64,000 nt of DNA from an uncultured Bacilli bacterium (lineage in GTDB: Bacteria; Bacillota_I; Bacilli_A; RF39; UBA660). This document shows positions 25,080-34,352 of this stretch, one piece after another. The stretch's first letter is position 1; each line of letters opens with the position of its first letter. Under the pieces are notes generated by a model. That model was given only the letters and a program-made list of their open reading frames with translations. It was not told the DNA's origin and did not search any database. The position numbers were made by a program, and so were the translations under genes. The stretch is from NCBI GenBank assembly GCA_934148015.1, contig CAKPCU010000002.1, forward strand, positions 1 through 64,000, in the 5' to 3' direction.

Positions 25080-25802
25080 TTATTTAATAAAATTATTTAT
25101 TATATTTATGGTTTGATAAAGCCTTTCAAGATATGCAAAATGAGTACATCCCTCATACATAATAAGACCACAATCTGGTATTAATCTTTCATACTCTTTA
25201 GTATCTTCTTCTGGAACTTCACTATCTAAATCTCCATATATCAATATTACTGGAACATTTATTTTCTTCGCATCAAAACTCAAATCTTCATTAACCGTTT
25301 TTACAAGAACCTGTTTCATCATAGGACTTGCAGCTTTATAATCACGAGATCCAATATGATTTTTAGCCCAAGACTCTAATTCTTTTAACAAAGGAACTTT
25401 TTTCATAATTTTTAATAATTTAACCCTAAGTCCTTTTTTATCATGACCTCTTAAAGCAGGAGATAAAAGAATAACTTTACTTACATCATTTCTTGAAGAA
25501 AATTTAACTGCAACTCTGCCACCAAAAGAATGTCCTATTAAGATTGGATTTTTAATGTTTAACTTATTTAATAATTTTTCTAAAATACATGTATATCCAT
25601 CAACACCAATTACTTCTTTAGGTTCTTCACTTAGTCCAAATCCTGGAAAATCAAGTATTATTATTCTATACTTTTCTTTAAATGGATCCCCAAGCATCTT
25701 CATCATTTCTATATTTTGTCCCCAACCATGAAGTAATACTATAGCATTCGCACTTTTTTTGCCATAATCTATGTAATTAATATTAATTCCATCTATATTC
25801 AA
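25080..25802 (-). CDS. Alpha/beta hydrolase
   Basis: This 240-residue protein has an oxyanion-loop motif VLLHGWGQN at 22-30, the nucleophile elbow GHSFGG (Ser near 91), an acidic residue in YGDLDSEVPEE, and the catalytic His in GCTHFAYLE. All catalytic positions are present. It has no signal peptide. It is the first gene of the hydrolase-murF-ddl unit, with 11 bp to murF. The substrate is unknown. Confidence 0.85.
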   Translation of the reverse strand: MNIDGININYIDYGKKSANAIVLLHGWGQNIEMMKMLGDPFKEKYRIIILDFPGFGLSEEPKEVIGVDGYTCILEKLLNKLNIKNPILIGHSFGGRVAVKFSSRNDVSKVILLSPALRGHDKKGLRVKLLKIMKKVPLLKELESWAKNHIGSRDYKAASPMMKQVLVKTVNEDLSFDAKKINVPVILIYGDLDSEVPEEDTKEYERLIPDCGLIMYEGCTHFAYLERLYQTINIINNFIK

Positions 25803-25873
25803 TTTAAATCACCTATTTCTATTATGGTTTAATAATATAAACATATTATAACATTTTTTATTACAAAAAAAAA

Positions 25874-25903
25874 CAAAATAAGACCATTATTTATCTTATT
25901 TTG
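25874..25903 (-). terminator. Strong terminator after the broken surface-protein gene
   Basis: CAAAATAAGA (25874-25883) and TCTTATTTTG (25894-25903) form a perfect 10-bp stem. On the minus strand it is followed by eight T residues. Confidence 0.8.
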
Positions 25904-25924
25904 CTTTGTTTACATACTTTTTAA

Positions 25925-26525
25925 TTAATTTTGTTTAATTTTTTTATAAGCTATACCAAATACTATAACAGATAAAACACTAAGTCCAACTATATAAAGT
26001 ATATTATCCCCAGTTTTAGGATTCTTAACTTCGTCTTTCTTAACAGTTGTTGTAGCTACTTGAGTTACTTTTTTAACTAATGAGCCATAATATTATTCAT
26101 ACTCATCTTCTGTTCCTCCCATCAATTTAACTTCATAACCATTTAAAGTATCACCTAAAACTTTGTTATACATATCTATATCTTCTTGAGCTTTTTCTTT
26201 AGTATCTGCTTGTATATATCCAAATTTTAAACCTTCTTTTATTTCAGTATCTATTATGTTAAATTTAACACCACTAACATTATATACATCAAACGTTCCA
26301 GCATCGTCATTTGCATAAGAAATGTTTATAACACCATTTCCCGATATTTTTAAAATAGTATACATTAATTATTCCATTATTTACTATATATGTAGCTTCA
26401 GCATCATTACCTACTGAACATGCAGTTACTGTTACATTTTCTGGTACAATAAAATCTTTATCAGTAAATAAAACACCTGTCAAACATACTACTGCAATTA
26501 AAAATAAATTCTTTTTTTTCTTCAT
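25925..26525 (-). pseudogene. Broken sortase-anchored surface protein gene (NPKTG)
   Basis: The pieces line up as one gene of about 200 codons. A signal peptide starts at 26525 (MKKKKNLFLIAVVCLTGVLF). A one-base frameshift near 26365 moves reading into the frame beginning YTILKISGNG. An in-frame TAA at 26093-26095 then interrupts it. The same frame continues with VTQVATTTVKKDEVKNPKTG, a hydrophobic helix and the basic tail KKIKQN, stopping at 25925-25927. NPKTG plus helix plus basic tail is a sorting signal for wall attachment. With two lesions it is either a pseudogene or carries assembly errors. A strong terminator follows at 25874-25903. Confidence 0.75.
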
Positions 26526-26669
26526 TTTGTAATTACTCTAATACCCTTCTAGTTATTTTTTAGATAAAGATAGCACTCCTCTACCTATGTTAATAATATA
26601 ATCCACACAAGATGTGGCAAGATTTTTTTTGTGGAAAAGTGCATTTTTTAAAATATGGCATATGGACAA

Positions 26670-26704
26670 AAAACTGGTACTTTTTTTAATAAAGTATCAG
26701 TTTT
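26670..26704 (-). terminator. Terminator of the parE-parC operon
   Basis: AAAACTGGTACTTT (26670-26683) pairs with AAAGTATCAGTTTT (26691-26704) with one mismatch. A T-run follows on the minus strand. It is 5 bp from the parC stop. Confidence 0.7.
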
Positions 26705-26708
26705 CTAA

Positions 26709-29243
26709 TTAGTCAAAATTATCCAAAAAGTCATCTATAGTCATAAACTTATCATCTATTTCTTTTAGAGAAACTTCTTTTTTTTCTTTAGCTTCTTCTT
26801 TAGTAATAGGTTTAGAAATCTCCTCATTTTTATTTATTTCATCTTTTGTAAGATTAGCATTTTCATGTACATCACTAATAATGCCTTTAACTATAGTAGA
26901 ACCAGATGAATATCTATCCATTATTGGTATTTCAGTTAATTTAATTTCTCTTAAGTCTCCATCAATTATTAAATTTATATTATGTTTTGCATTTCCAACA
27001 TAAGTTTTAATTACTTCTTGTGGGTTACTTTTTACTTCTCTTAAAAGTAATAATCCTCTTTTTGCTCTAGATGTCTTTTCAAACTCAGATAATTTAATTC
27101 TTTTAGCTAGTCCTTTTTTAGTAATTACAGTAACATATTCAGCCTTACCATCAAATGCACATGCACTAGTTACTAAATCATCTTTTAAGTTAATAGCTTT
27201 AACTCCAGCTGTTCTAAGACCAATAGTTGGAATTTCACTTCTATCAAACCAAAGTCCATATCCTTTTTTTGTTGATATAAATATTTCATTATACATGTTT
27301 GTTGTAACATCTACTACTTCATCATCATCTTTTAATTTAATAAACATGATAGGTTTTGAATAACGTTGTACAACAAAATCTTTAAGAAGTGACTTTTTAA
27401 CCATACCACATCTAGTAAATGTAATTACCTCTCTATCATCAAAATTACTTACTGGTATAGCTTTTATTACTCTTTCATCTTGACTTATTGGTATTATATT
27501 ACTTACGTGTTTACCTAAATCTTTCCATTTTAACTCAGGAAGTTCATGTACTGGAATATATAAATAATTACCCTTATTAGTAAATAATATTAATGTATCT
27601 AAAGTATTTTGTTCAAATAAATAAGTTACATAATCATTTTCCTTTAATGCTGTACTTTCATTTTCAAATGAAAGATAAGATTTCTTTGATACTCTTTTTA
27701 CATAACCTTCATTTGTTACAACTACTATAACATCTTCTTTAGGTATCATCTTTTGCAAATCTATTTTTATTTCTGTTATTTCTTCTTTAATAACAGTTCT
27801 TCTAGCATAACCAAATTCTTTTTTTATTCTTCTTAATTCATCTTTCATGACTTTTTTAAGTTCATTTTCATCAGCTAAAATAAGTTCATATTCTTTTATT
27901 TGTTCTTCTAAAGCTTTTAACTCATTTTTAACATCTTCTATATCTGTATTAGTTAATCTATATAATTGAAGCATTACAATTGCAGTTGCCTGCCTTTCAG
28001 TAAAGCTATATTCTTTTATTAGATTATTAATTGCATCTGCTTTATTTTTAGATGCTCTAATGGTTTTTATAACTTCATCTAAAATGCTAATAGCTTTAAT
28101 TAAACCTTCTAATATATGACATCTATCACTAGCATGTGCTAAATCAAATTTAGTTCTTCTTATAACAACTTCTCTTTTATGTGCTATAAACGCATCTAAT
28201 ATTCCAAGAACTCCTACTTGTCTTGGTCTTCTAGATACAATTGCTATCATATTAAAACTATAAGATATTTGCATATCGGTATTTTTTAGCAAATAGTTTA
28301 CTATTAAATTAGTATCAGCATCTTTTTTAAGATCTATTACTATTCTAAGTTCACCACGACTAGTTTCATCCCTAACATCTAATATACCATCTATTTTTTT
28401 ATCTATCCTTATATCATTCATTTTCTTAACTAATAAAGCCTTGTTAACTTCATAAGGAATTTCAGTAATTATAATTTGTTCTTTTCCTTTGTTTTTTACT
28501 ATTTCATATTTAGATTTAACAATTATTTTGCCTTTACCAGTTTCATAAGCTGCCTTTATTTCTTTAGCACCTTCTATTACACCACCAGTTGGAAAATCAG
28601 GTCCTGGCATAACTTCTAGGATAGATTCTATTCTGCAATTAGGAGAATCTATTCTTTTTATACATGCATCTATTACTTCTGTTAAATTATGTGGTGGAAT
28701 ATTTGTTGCATATCCTGCTGATATACCAGTAGAACCATTAACCAAAAGGTTTGGAAAGCCCGCTGGTAACACGGTAGGTTCAACTAAAGTATCATCGTAG
28801 TTTGGTGTCATTTCAATAGTATCTTTATTTATGTCTTTTAACAACTCTCCACTAATTAACGATAATCTAGCTTCTGTATAACGCATTGCAGCTGCTCCAT
28901 CACCATCCATAGAACCATTATTACCATGCATATCAATATATGGTGTTGCCATCTTCCAATCTTGACTCATTCTAACCATTGCATCATATATTGATGAATC
29001 ACCATGTGGATGGTAATTACCCATTATTTCACCAACAGCTTTAGCACTTTTACGGTACTTCTTATCATATGTATTACCAGATTTATACATACCATATAAA
29101 ATTCTTCTTTGAACTGGTTTTAGTCCATCACGAACATCGGGAAGTGCACGGTCTAAAATAATGGTTTTACAATATCTACCAAAACGTTCACCCATTATTT
29201 CTTCTAATGAATATTCTTCAATTCTTTTTAATAATTCACTCAT
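26709..29243 (-). CDS. parC: DNA topoisomerase IV subunit A
   Basis: The 844-residue protein has the breakage-reunion core, with catalytic Tyr122 in AAMRYTEARLS. The quinolone-determining segment HPHGDSSIYDAMVR (78-91) keeps Ser83, Ser84 and Asp87, the susceptible-type residues. The C-terminal beta-pinwheel repeats follow from about 500, and the chain ends in a Lys/Glu-rich tail. The MSQDWK motif and pairing with the parE-like gene favour ParC over GyrA. With ParE it decatenates sister chromosomes. Spacing to parE is 14 bp. Confidence 0.92.
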   Translation of the reverse strand: MSELLKRIEEYSLEEIMGERFGRYCKTIILDRALPDVRDGLKPVQRRILYGMYKSGNTYDKKYRKSAKAVGEIMGNYHPHGDSSIYDAMVRMSQDWKMATPYIDMHGNNGSMDGDGAAAMRYTEARLSLISGELLKDINKDTIEMTPNYDDTLVEPTVLPAGFPNLLVNGSTGISAGYATNIPPHNLTEVIDACIKRIDSPNCRIESILEVMPGPDFPTGGVIEGAKEIKAAYETGKGKIIVKSKYEIVKNKGKEQIIITEIPYEVNKALLVKKMNDIRIDKKIDGILDVRDETSRGELRIVIDLKKDADTNLIVNYLLKNTDMQISYSFNMIAIVSRRPRQVGVLGILDAFIAHKREVVIRRTKFDLAHASDRCHILEGLIKAISILDEVIKTIRASKNKADAINNLIKEYSFTERQATAIVMLQLYRLTNTDIEDVKNELKALEEQIKEYELILADENELKKVMKDELRRIKKEFGYARRTVIKEEITEIKIDLQKMIPKEDVIVVVTNEGYVKRVSKKSYLSFENESTALKENDYVTYLFEQNTLDTLILFTNKGNYLYIPVHELPELKWKDLGKHVSNIIPISQDERVIKAIPVSNFDDREVITFTRCGMVKKSLLKDFVVQRYSKPIMFIKLKDDDEVVDVTTNMYNEIFISTKKGYGLWFDRSEIPTIGLRTAGVKAINLKDDLVTSACAFDGKAEYVTVITKKGLAKRIKLSEFEKTSRAKRGLLLLREVKSNPQEVIKTYVGNAKHNINLIIDGDLREIKLTEIPIMDRYSSGSTIVKGIISDVHENANLTKDEINKNEEISKPITKEEAKEKKEVSLKEIDDKFMTIDDFLDNFD

Positions 29244-29257
29244 TATAACGCTCCTTC

Positions 29258-31168
29258 CTATCTAATCATTTCATAATTATCTTCAAGTGTAAAGTCTACG
29301 TTTTCTTCAATCCAATCTTTTCTAGGTTCAACTTTATCACCCATTAATATAGATACCCTTTTTTCTGCTAATGCAACATCTGTTATTTTTACTCTTATTA
29401 AGCTTCTTTTTTCTGGATCCATAGTAGTCTCCCATAACTGAGTTGCATCCATTTCACCTAAACCTTTATATCTTTGAAGATCTTCTATTTTTCTATCACG
29501 AGTAAGTTCTTTTAACTCTTCATCAGAGTATGCATAAACTTCTTCTTTTTTATTAAATACTATTTTATAAAGTGGTGGATTTGCAATATATACTTTACCA
29601 GCTTCTATTAAAGGTCTCATGTATCTATAGAAAAAAGTAACTAATAAAACTTGTATATGACAACCATCATCATCAGCATCAGTCATAATAATTATCTTAT
29701 CATAATTACAATCATCTATATGAAAATCACTACCACAACCTGCTCCTATAGTATATATAAGTGTATTTATTTCAGCATTTTTATAAGCTTCATCCGTAGT
29801 ACAACGCTCTGTATTTAAAACCTTACCACGTAATGGAAGAATTGCTTGATAGCTTCTTTCTCTACCAGTTTTTGCAGAACCACCAGCTGAATCACCTTCG
29901 ACTATAAATAATTCATTTTTCTTAGGATCTTTTTTTGTTGCAGGTGCTAATTTATCAGATAAATTCTTTTCTTTAGAATTTTTAGCTTTTCCCTTACGAG
30001 CTTCCTCTCTTGCTTTTCTAGCTGCTTCTCTTGCAGCTTTACCCTTTAATGCTTTATTTATTATTTCAGTTGCAACGGCTTTGTTTTCTTCTAAAAAGTA
30101 TTGCATTTTTTCATATACAATTTGTTCTACAGCAGTTTTAGCTATTGGAGTACCAAGTTTTCCTTTTGTTTGTCCTTCAAATTGTAATAAATCTTCAGGT
30201 ATTTTAAGAGATAATATAACTGTTAACCCTTCTCTTACATCAGTACCTTCAAAGTTTTTATCTTTAGCTTTTAAATAGCCATTACTTCTGGCATAATCGT
30301 TAAAAACTTTAGTTAGTGCAGTTTTAAGTCCAACTTCATGTGAACCACCATCTGCAGTTTTAACATTATTAACAAATGAAACAACATTTTCATTATATGA
30401 ATCAGTATATCCAAATGCAAAAGCAACATCTATTTTATCTTTAACTCCCTCAAAGCCAACTACGTTATGAAGAAGTTTTTTTCCTTCTGTTAAGTATAAA
30501 ACAAATTCTTCTAATCCTTTTTCGTAACAATATGTAGCTTCTTTTTTATCTTCTTCATCTATTACCGTTGCACTAAGTCCTTTAAGTAAAAACGCTGACT
30601 CTTGCATTCTTTCACATATCGTAGTAAATGAAAAATGAGTAGTTGAAAATATAGTATCATCTGGCATAAATCTAACTGTTGTACCAGTTTTATTTGTTGT
30701 ACCAATTTGCTTTAATGGACTATCTACTTTACCACCATCTTTAAATGATATCTCGTACTTACCACCATCTCTTGATATTGTAACTTTCATCCATTTAGAA
30801 AGTGCATTAACAACTGATGCACCAACACCATGAAGACCACCAGATACTTTATATCCACCTTCTTGGAATTTACCACCAGCATGTAAAACTGTATATATAA
30901 CCTCTGGAGTAGATTTACCAGATTCATGCATACCAACCGGAACACCACGTCCTTCATCCGATACAGATACTGATCCATCATCATGAATAATAACTTTAAT
31001 ATGATTACCATAGCCATTTATTACTTCATCTATACCATTATCAACAATTTCCCAAACAAGGTGATGAAGTCCTCTTTTATCAGTAGAACCAATATACATA
31101 CCTGGTCTTTTTCTTACGGCTTCTAGCCCTTCTAATATTTTAATTGATGATTCATCATACTTATTCAT
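29258..31168 (-). CDS. parE: DNA topoisomerase IV subunit B
   Basis: This 636-residue GHKL-ATPase type II topoisomerase subunit has VRKRPGMYIGSTDKRGLHHL, DEGRGVPVGMH and HAGGKFQEGGYKVSGGLHGVG in the ATP site. The Toprim motifs are EGDSAGGSAKTGRERSYQ and DADDDG. A QRYKGLGEMDATQLWETT segment closes the C-terminus. An AAGGAGATG site precedes the ATG. It heads the parE-parC operon. Confidence 0.93.
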   Translation of the reverse strand: MNKYDESSIKILEGLEAVRKRPGMYIGSTDKRGLHHLVWEIVDNGIDEVINGYGNHIKVIIHDDGSVSVSDEGRGVPVGMHESGKSTPEVIYTVLHAGGKFQEGGYKVSGGLHGVGASVVNALSKWMKVTISRDGGKYEISFKDGGKVDSPLKQIGTTNKTGTTVRFMPDDTIFSTTHFSFTTICERMQESAFLLKGLSATVIDEEDKKEATYCYEKGLEEFVLYLTEGKKLLHNVVGFEGVKDKIDVAFAFGYTDSYNENVVSFVNNVKTADGGSHEVGLKTALTKVFNDYARSNGYLKAKDKNFEGTDVREGLTVILSLKIPEDLLQFEGQTKGKLGTPIAKTAVEQIVYEKMQYFLEENKAVATEIINKALKGKAAREAARKAREEARKGKAKNSKEKNLSDKLAPATKKDPKKNELFIVEGDSAGGSAKTGRERSYQAILPLRGKVLNTERCTTDEAYKNAEINTLIYTIGAGCGSDFHIDDCNYDKIIIMTDADDDGCHIQVLLVTFFYRYMRPLIEAGKVYIANPPLYKIVFNKKEEVYAYSDEELKELTRDRKIEDLQRYKGLGEMDATQLWETTMDPEKRSLIRVKITDVALAEKRVSILMGDKVEPRKDWIEENVDFTLEDNYEMIR

Positions 31169-31303
31169 TTAAATAATCATCTCCTTAATTTTCTTAACCT
31201 ATAAAAGATTATATCACATAAAGAAAAGAAAATGCAAAGTTTATTTACACTTTATATAGCATATTTTTACGTAAAATAACTTTACTTATTAAAGCAAAAG
31301 AAA

Positions 31304-31327
31304 AAAGTACATTAATTATTGTACTTT
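31304..31327 (-). terminator. Terminator of the tkt-sirA-yneF unit
   Basis: AAAGTACA/TGTACTTT is followed on the minus strand by TTTTTTC. It overlaps the yneF stop. Confidence 0.65.
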
Positions 31328-31525
31328 ATTCATAGCCTTCATCATTTGATTAACCTGCTTTTGACTAGGTGTTCTACCCATTTGTTGCATCATTATTTTT
31401 ATCATTTTTTCGTTTATTGGTGGATTTTTCTTTAAGTATTTTTTCATAAATAATCTAGCTCCAAAAAATCCCGCTACTAGTCCTACAACAAGACCTAATA
31501 GACACCATAAAATATTTTGTAACAT
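31316..31525 (-). CDS. yneF: YneF-family small membrane protein
   Basis: The 69-residue protein has one N-terminal helix (about 4-26, including [20 protein letters not shown]) followed by [20 protein letters not shown] and QVNQMMKAM. This matches the UPF0154/YneF family. Function is unknown. Its position after tkt and sirA is the same as in Bacillus subtilis. Confidence 0.92.
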   Translation of the reverse strand: MLQNILWCLLGLVVGLVAGFFGARLFMKKYLKKNPPINEKMIKIMMQQMGRTPSQKQVNQMMKAMNKVQ

Positions 31526-31571
31526 ATTAAATTCTTCCTTTCATAATACTATTTTACTAAAAAATCATAGT

Positions 31572-31994
31572 TTATACAAGGCTTTTTGATGTAACTTTAC
31601 TAAGCCAAAAGTAATCTTTATTATTAAAATCACAAACTAATACATTACTTTCATTAGATAATATTTTAAAAAACTCAGTAATATTCTTATTTGTTTTAAT
31701 TTTAATATAAGTTGTATATACACATAACTTAGTTTTTTCTATTCCATCATCTAAAATATGTTTATTTAAAGATTTTGTATAATTTTGATCAAACGAAAAA
31801 GCTCTATACAAATTACTATTAACATTTGTTTTATCAAAGGTCTGTGCTATTTGTTCAAATAATCTGTATGATATTATAAAGTCACTTTTACTTGATAAAG
31901 ATATTTGTTCTAACATTTTATACAAGTAATATGTCTTATTATAGTATAATTTTGTAAATGAATCATTGATTTTAAATAAGTAATATACTCTCAT
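31572..31994 (-). CDS. sirA: SirA-like sporulation inhibitor of replication
   Basis: The 140-residue protein begins MRVYYLFKINDSFTKLYY and ends with VCDFNNKDYFWLSKV. B. subtilis SirA begins with a similar HYYTYLIKEEFANHYF segment and ends LAMDFNSERYGWLNPV. Its place between tkt and yneF is the SirA place in Bacillus. SirA binds DnaA domain I and blocks new replication rounds at the start of sporulation. Identity is low and I recalled the reference from memory, so the call rests on ends plus gene order. The ribosome binding site lies within the hairpin at 32002-32042. Confidence 0.7.
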   Translation of the reverse strand: MRVYYLFKINDSFTKLYYNKTYYLYKMLEQISLSSKSDFIISYRLFEQIAQTFDKTNVNSNLYRAFSFDQNYTKSLNKHILDDGIEKTKLCVYTTYIKIKTNKNITEFFKILSNESNVLVCDFNNKDYFWLSKVTSKSLV

Positions 31995-32001
31995 ATTAAA
32001 A

Positions 32002-32042
32002 CACCTCTCTTAAAGAATAATATATATTCTATAAGAAAGGTG
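32002..32042 (-). promoter_or_regulatory. Hairpin covering the sirA ribosome binding site
   Basis: On the minus strand, CACCTTTCTTATAGAATA pairs with TTATTCTTTAAGAGAGGTG (about 16 of 18 bp) around a TATA loop. The 3' arm contains the AGAGAGGTG ribosome binding site of sirA, 8 bp before its ATG. The structure could limit sirA translation or trim tkt read-through. There is no clear T-run. Confidence 0.6.
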
Positions 32043-32052
32043 TCGAATTATA

Positions 32053-34005
32053 TTACTTAAGTAATTTTTCAATCCTTTTATAAATTGTATCATCATCTAA
32101 TTTTAATTTTTTAAGAACATCTTCTTCTTTACCAGAGTATCCGAATTCATCTATACCCATTATATATTTATCGTTGTAAACATATTTATGCCATCCAAAT
32201 TTAGAAGCTCTTTCTATAACGAATGTTTTATAACCTATTGGAAGAATTTCATCTTTATAGCTTTGAGGTTGTTCGTTAAATAATCTTGTACAAGGCATTG
32301 AAACAACTCTTATTTCCATATTTTTACGTGATAATTTCTCTGCTATATCAATTGCAAGAGCAACTTCACTACCTGTTGCTATTATTATGCCAAATAATTT
32401 TTTCTTTTCTTTTCTTACTATGTAAGCACCCTTTTTAACCATTAAAGGATCAGTTGTACTTAAATTAACCACTTTGTTTCTTGAAATAACTATAGAACTT
32501 GGTTTGTCATTATTTAAAGCTGTATGCCATGAACCAATAACTTCATTAGCATCACATGGTCTATATACATAAAAATTAGGAATTGAACGAAGCATTGCTA
32601 ATTGTTCAACTGGCTGATGTGTTGGTCCATCTTCACCAATATTTACGCTATCATGAGTAAATACAAATATACTTGGAATATTCATCAAACTAGCCATTCT
32701 AATAGAAGGTTTTAAATAATCAGAAAAAGCTAAAAAAGTAGAAGCAAAAGGTCTTAATCCAGATAATGCAATACCATTAGTAATAGCACCCATTGCATGT
32801 TCCCTAACACCATATCTAATATTTTTACCATTTAAAGATGTACTGTTAAAATCATCAAAACTTTTTAAATAAGTTTTACAAGATGATGCCGTATCAGCAC
32901 TTCCACCTAAAAAACAAGGATAATTATCAGCTATTGTGTTCATAACTTTACTATTAATATTTCTTAACTCATCATCATCAAATAATGCATCATTAAAAAG
33001 TTTAGTAACATCATATCTTTTATCTTCATTTAATGAAAGCAAAAATCTTTTAGTATCACTATCACAAGTATTTAAGTAAGCATTATACTTAACTTCCCAC
33101 TTCTTTTTATCGTGCATAACTCTTATTCTTATGAAATTAGCCATTTCTTTTCTTAAGCTTCTTATATTTTTAAATAGATCTGTATCAACGGATAATTTAA
33201 CTCTTAATTGTCTTATGTCTTCTTTAGTTAATGTTCCTCCATGAACTTTATTTGTGCCTTGAAGTAAAGAACCTTTTCCTATTACTGTTTTAACTTCAAT
33301 GAATGATGGCTGTCCTTTACATCTTTTAGCTTTATTAATAGCCATATCAATAAGTAGTGGATTATTACCATCTGCAACTACTTGTGTATACCACCCCATT
33401 GCCTCAAAACGTTTTAATATGTCCTCATCAAAAGAATCTTTTAAACTTCCATCTAACGTAACTTTATTTGAATCTAATATAACAATTAAATTATCTAATT
33501 TTAAATTTCCGGCAAGTGAGCAAGCTTCATAGCTAACACCTTCCATTAAATCTCCTTCAGAACATAAAACATAGGTGTTGTAACTTATAAGACCATTAAA
33601 TTTTTCTTTTAAGTATTTAGCGGATATTGCCATACCAACTGCTGAAGCTATTCCTTGTCCTAAAGGACCAGTTGACATATCAACTCCTTTTGTTACTCCA
33701 TACTCTGGATGACCTGGAGTTACAGAATCAATTTGTCTAAACTCTTTTAAGTCATTAATAGATATATCAAAACCAGACATATAAAGCACGGAATATAATA
33801 AAGCTGATGCATGCCCTGCTGACAAAACAAATCTATCCCTATTTATCCATTTTTCATCTAAAACATCTATGTTTAAATGTTTACTATATAATGTATACAA
33901 TATTGGTGCAGCTCCAAGAGCTATACCTGGATGTCCACTTCTAGCTTTTGATATCTGTGCAATAGATAATGCTTTAATAGCATTTATTATTCTTTCATCA
34001 TTCAT
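32053..34005 (-). CDS. tkt: Transketolase
   Basis: The 650-residue ThDP enzyme has SKARSGHPGIALGAAPI at the N-terminus, the ThDP/Mg motif GDLMEGVSYEA, the middle pyrimidine-binding part with GVREHAMGAITNGIALSG, and a C-terminal domain with ATGSEVALAIDIA. It links glycolysis with the pentose phosphate pathway and, in anaerobes that lack transaldolase branches, feeds ribose synthesis. It lies 63 bp downstream of the 47-aa SOS-locus peptide and upstream of sirA. Confidence 0.95.
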   Translation of the reverse strand: MNDERIINAIKALSIAQISKARSGHPGIALGAAPILYTLYSKHLNIDVLDEKWINRDRFVLSAGHASALLYSVLYMSGFDISINDLKEFRQIDSVTPGHPEYGVTKGVDMSTGPLGQGIASAVGMAISAKYLKEKFNGLISYNTYVLCSEGDLMEGVSYEACSLAGNLKLDNLIVILDSNKVTLDGSLKDSFDEDILKRFEAMGWYTQVVADGNNPLLIDMAINKAKRCKGQPSFIEVKTVIGKGSLLQGTNKVHGGTLTKEDIRQLRVKLSVDTDLFKNIRSLRKEMANFIRIRVMHDKKKWEVKYNAYLNTCDSDTKRFLLSLNEDKRYDVTKLFNDALFDDDELRNINSKVMNTIADNYPCFLGGSADTASSCKTYLKSFDDFNSTSLNGKNIRYGVREHAMGAITNGIALSGLRPFASTFLAFSDYLKPSIRMASLMNIPSIFVFTHDSVNIGEDGPTHQPVEQLAMLRSIPNFYVYRPCDANEVIGSWHTALNNDKPSSIVISRNKVVNLSTTDPLMVKKGAYIVRKEKKKLFGIIIATGSEVALAIDIAEKLSRKNMEIRVVSMPCTRLFNEQPQSYKDEILPIGYKTFVIERASKFGWHKYVYNDKYIMGIDEFGYSGKEEDVLKKLKLDDDTIYKRIEKLLK

Positions 34006-34068
34006 AATAAAACCTTCCTATTCTATAAAATTATTATAAGTCAAAAAGGTATTTTTATCAATAATAAA

Positions 34069-34212
34069 TTAATCATTTAAAACTATGCTAGTGTCATTTC
34101 TAACTTGTTTTTCACCTTCGTTTGTAGGAGCATTTACAACCCATAATACATTTACAATAGTAATTATTAAAAATATAATCATCATTCCTTTATAGTCTTT
34201 TAAAAAATTCAT
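34069..34212 (-). CDS. 47-aa membrane peptide divergent from lexA, YneA-position
   Basis: The start ATG at 34212 has AAGGAG eight bases upstream; an ATG at 34218 is too close. The peptide is basic at the start (MNFLKDYKG), has one helix at about 10-26, and a short polar C-tail, with no LysM domain. Its own promoter is TTGACA (34276-34271 on the minus strand), 17 bp, TAAGAT, with a LexA box in the spacer. In Bacillus the SOS division inhibitor yneA occupies this position. A YneA-like SOS role is inferred from location and regulation, not from similarity. Confidence 0.7.
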   Translation of the reverse strand: MNFLKDYKGMMIIFLIITIVNVLWVVNAPTNEGEKQVRNDTSIVLND

Positions 34213-34247
34213 ATTCATCACTCCTTATCGTTTTAAATTACAATTAC

Positions 34248-34276
34248 ATCTTAACACGAACATATGTATGTGTCAA
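34248..34276 (-). promoter_or_regulatory. SOS-controlled promoter of the 47-aa peptide gene
   Basis: On the minus strand TTGACA (34276-34271), a 17-bp spacer and TAAGAT (34253-34248). The LexA box at 34257-34270 fills the spacer, so LexA binding should block RNA polymerase. Confidence 0.7.
34257..34270. promoter_or_regulatory. LexA box 1
   Basis: CGAACATATGTATG matches the Bacillota SOS consensus CGAACRNRYGTTYG except for one or two bases in the right half. Confidence 0.7.
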
Positions 34277-34285
34277 TAATAAAAT

Positions 34286-34299
34286 TGAACAAATGTTTG
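34286..34299. promoter_or_regulatory. LexA box 2, autoregulatory
   Basis: TGAACAAATGTTTG matches the SOS consensus at all but about two positions and overlaps the lexA -35 box by 3 bp. Confidence 0.75.
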
Positions 34300-34325
34300 A
34301 CAATGTAAAGTAATTGTGTTATTAT
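34297..34325 (+). promoter_or_regulatory. lexA promoter
   Basis: A perfect TTGACA (34297-34302), a 17-bp spacer and TATTAT (34320-34325) precede the AAAGGAG site and the ATG at 34353. Confidence 0.85.
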
Positions 34326-34352
34326 TAAATTGTAATAAAAAGGAGAAATACT

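Noticed and set aside
26526..26708. TGTGGATTA and TTTTCCACA sequences reminiscent of DnaA boxes
   Set aside because: Only two loose matches in AT-rich DNA, with no dnaA, dnaN or AT-rich unwinding pattern nearby. Not an origin.
30787..31017. Second minus-strand frame inside parE
   Set aside because: It lies entirely within the well-conserved ATPase region of parE in another frame.
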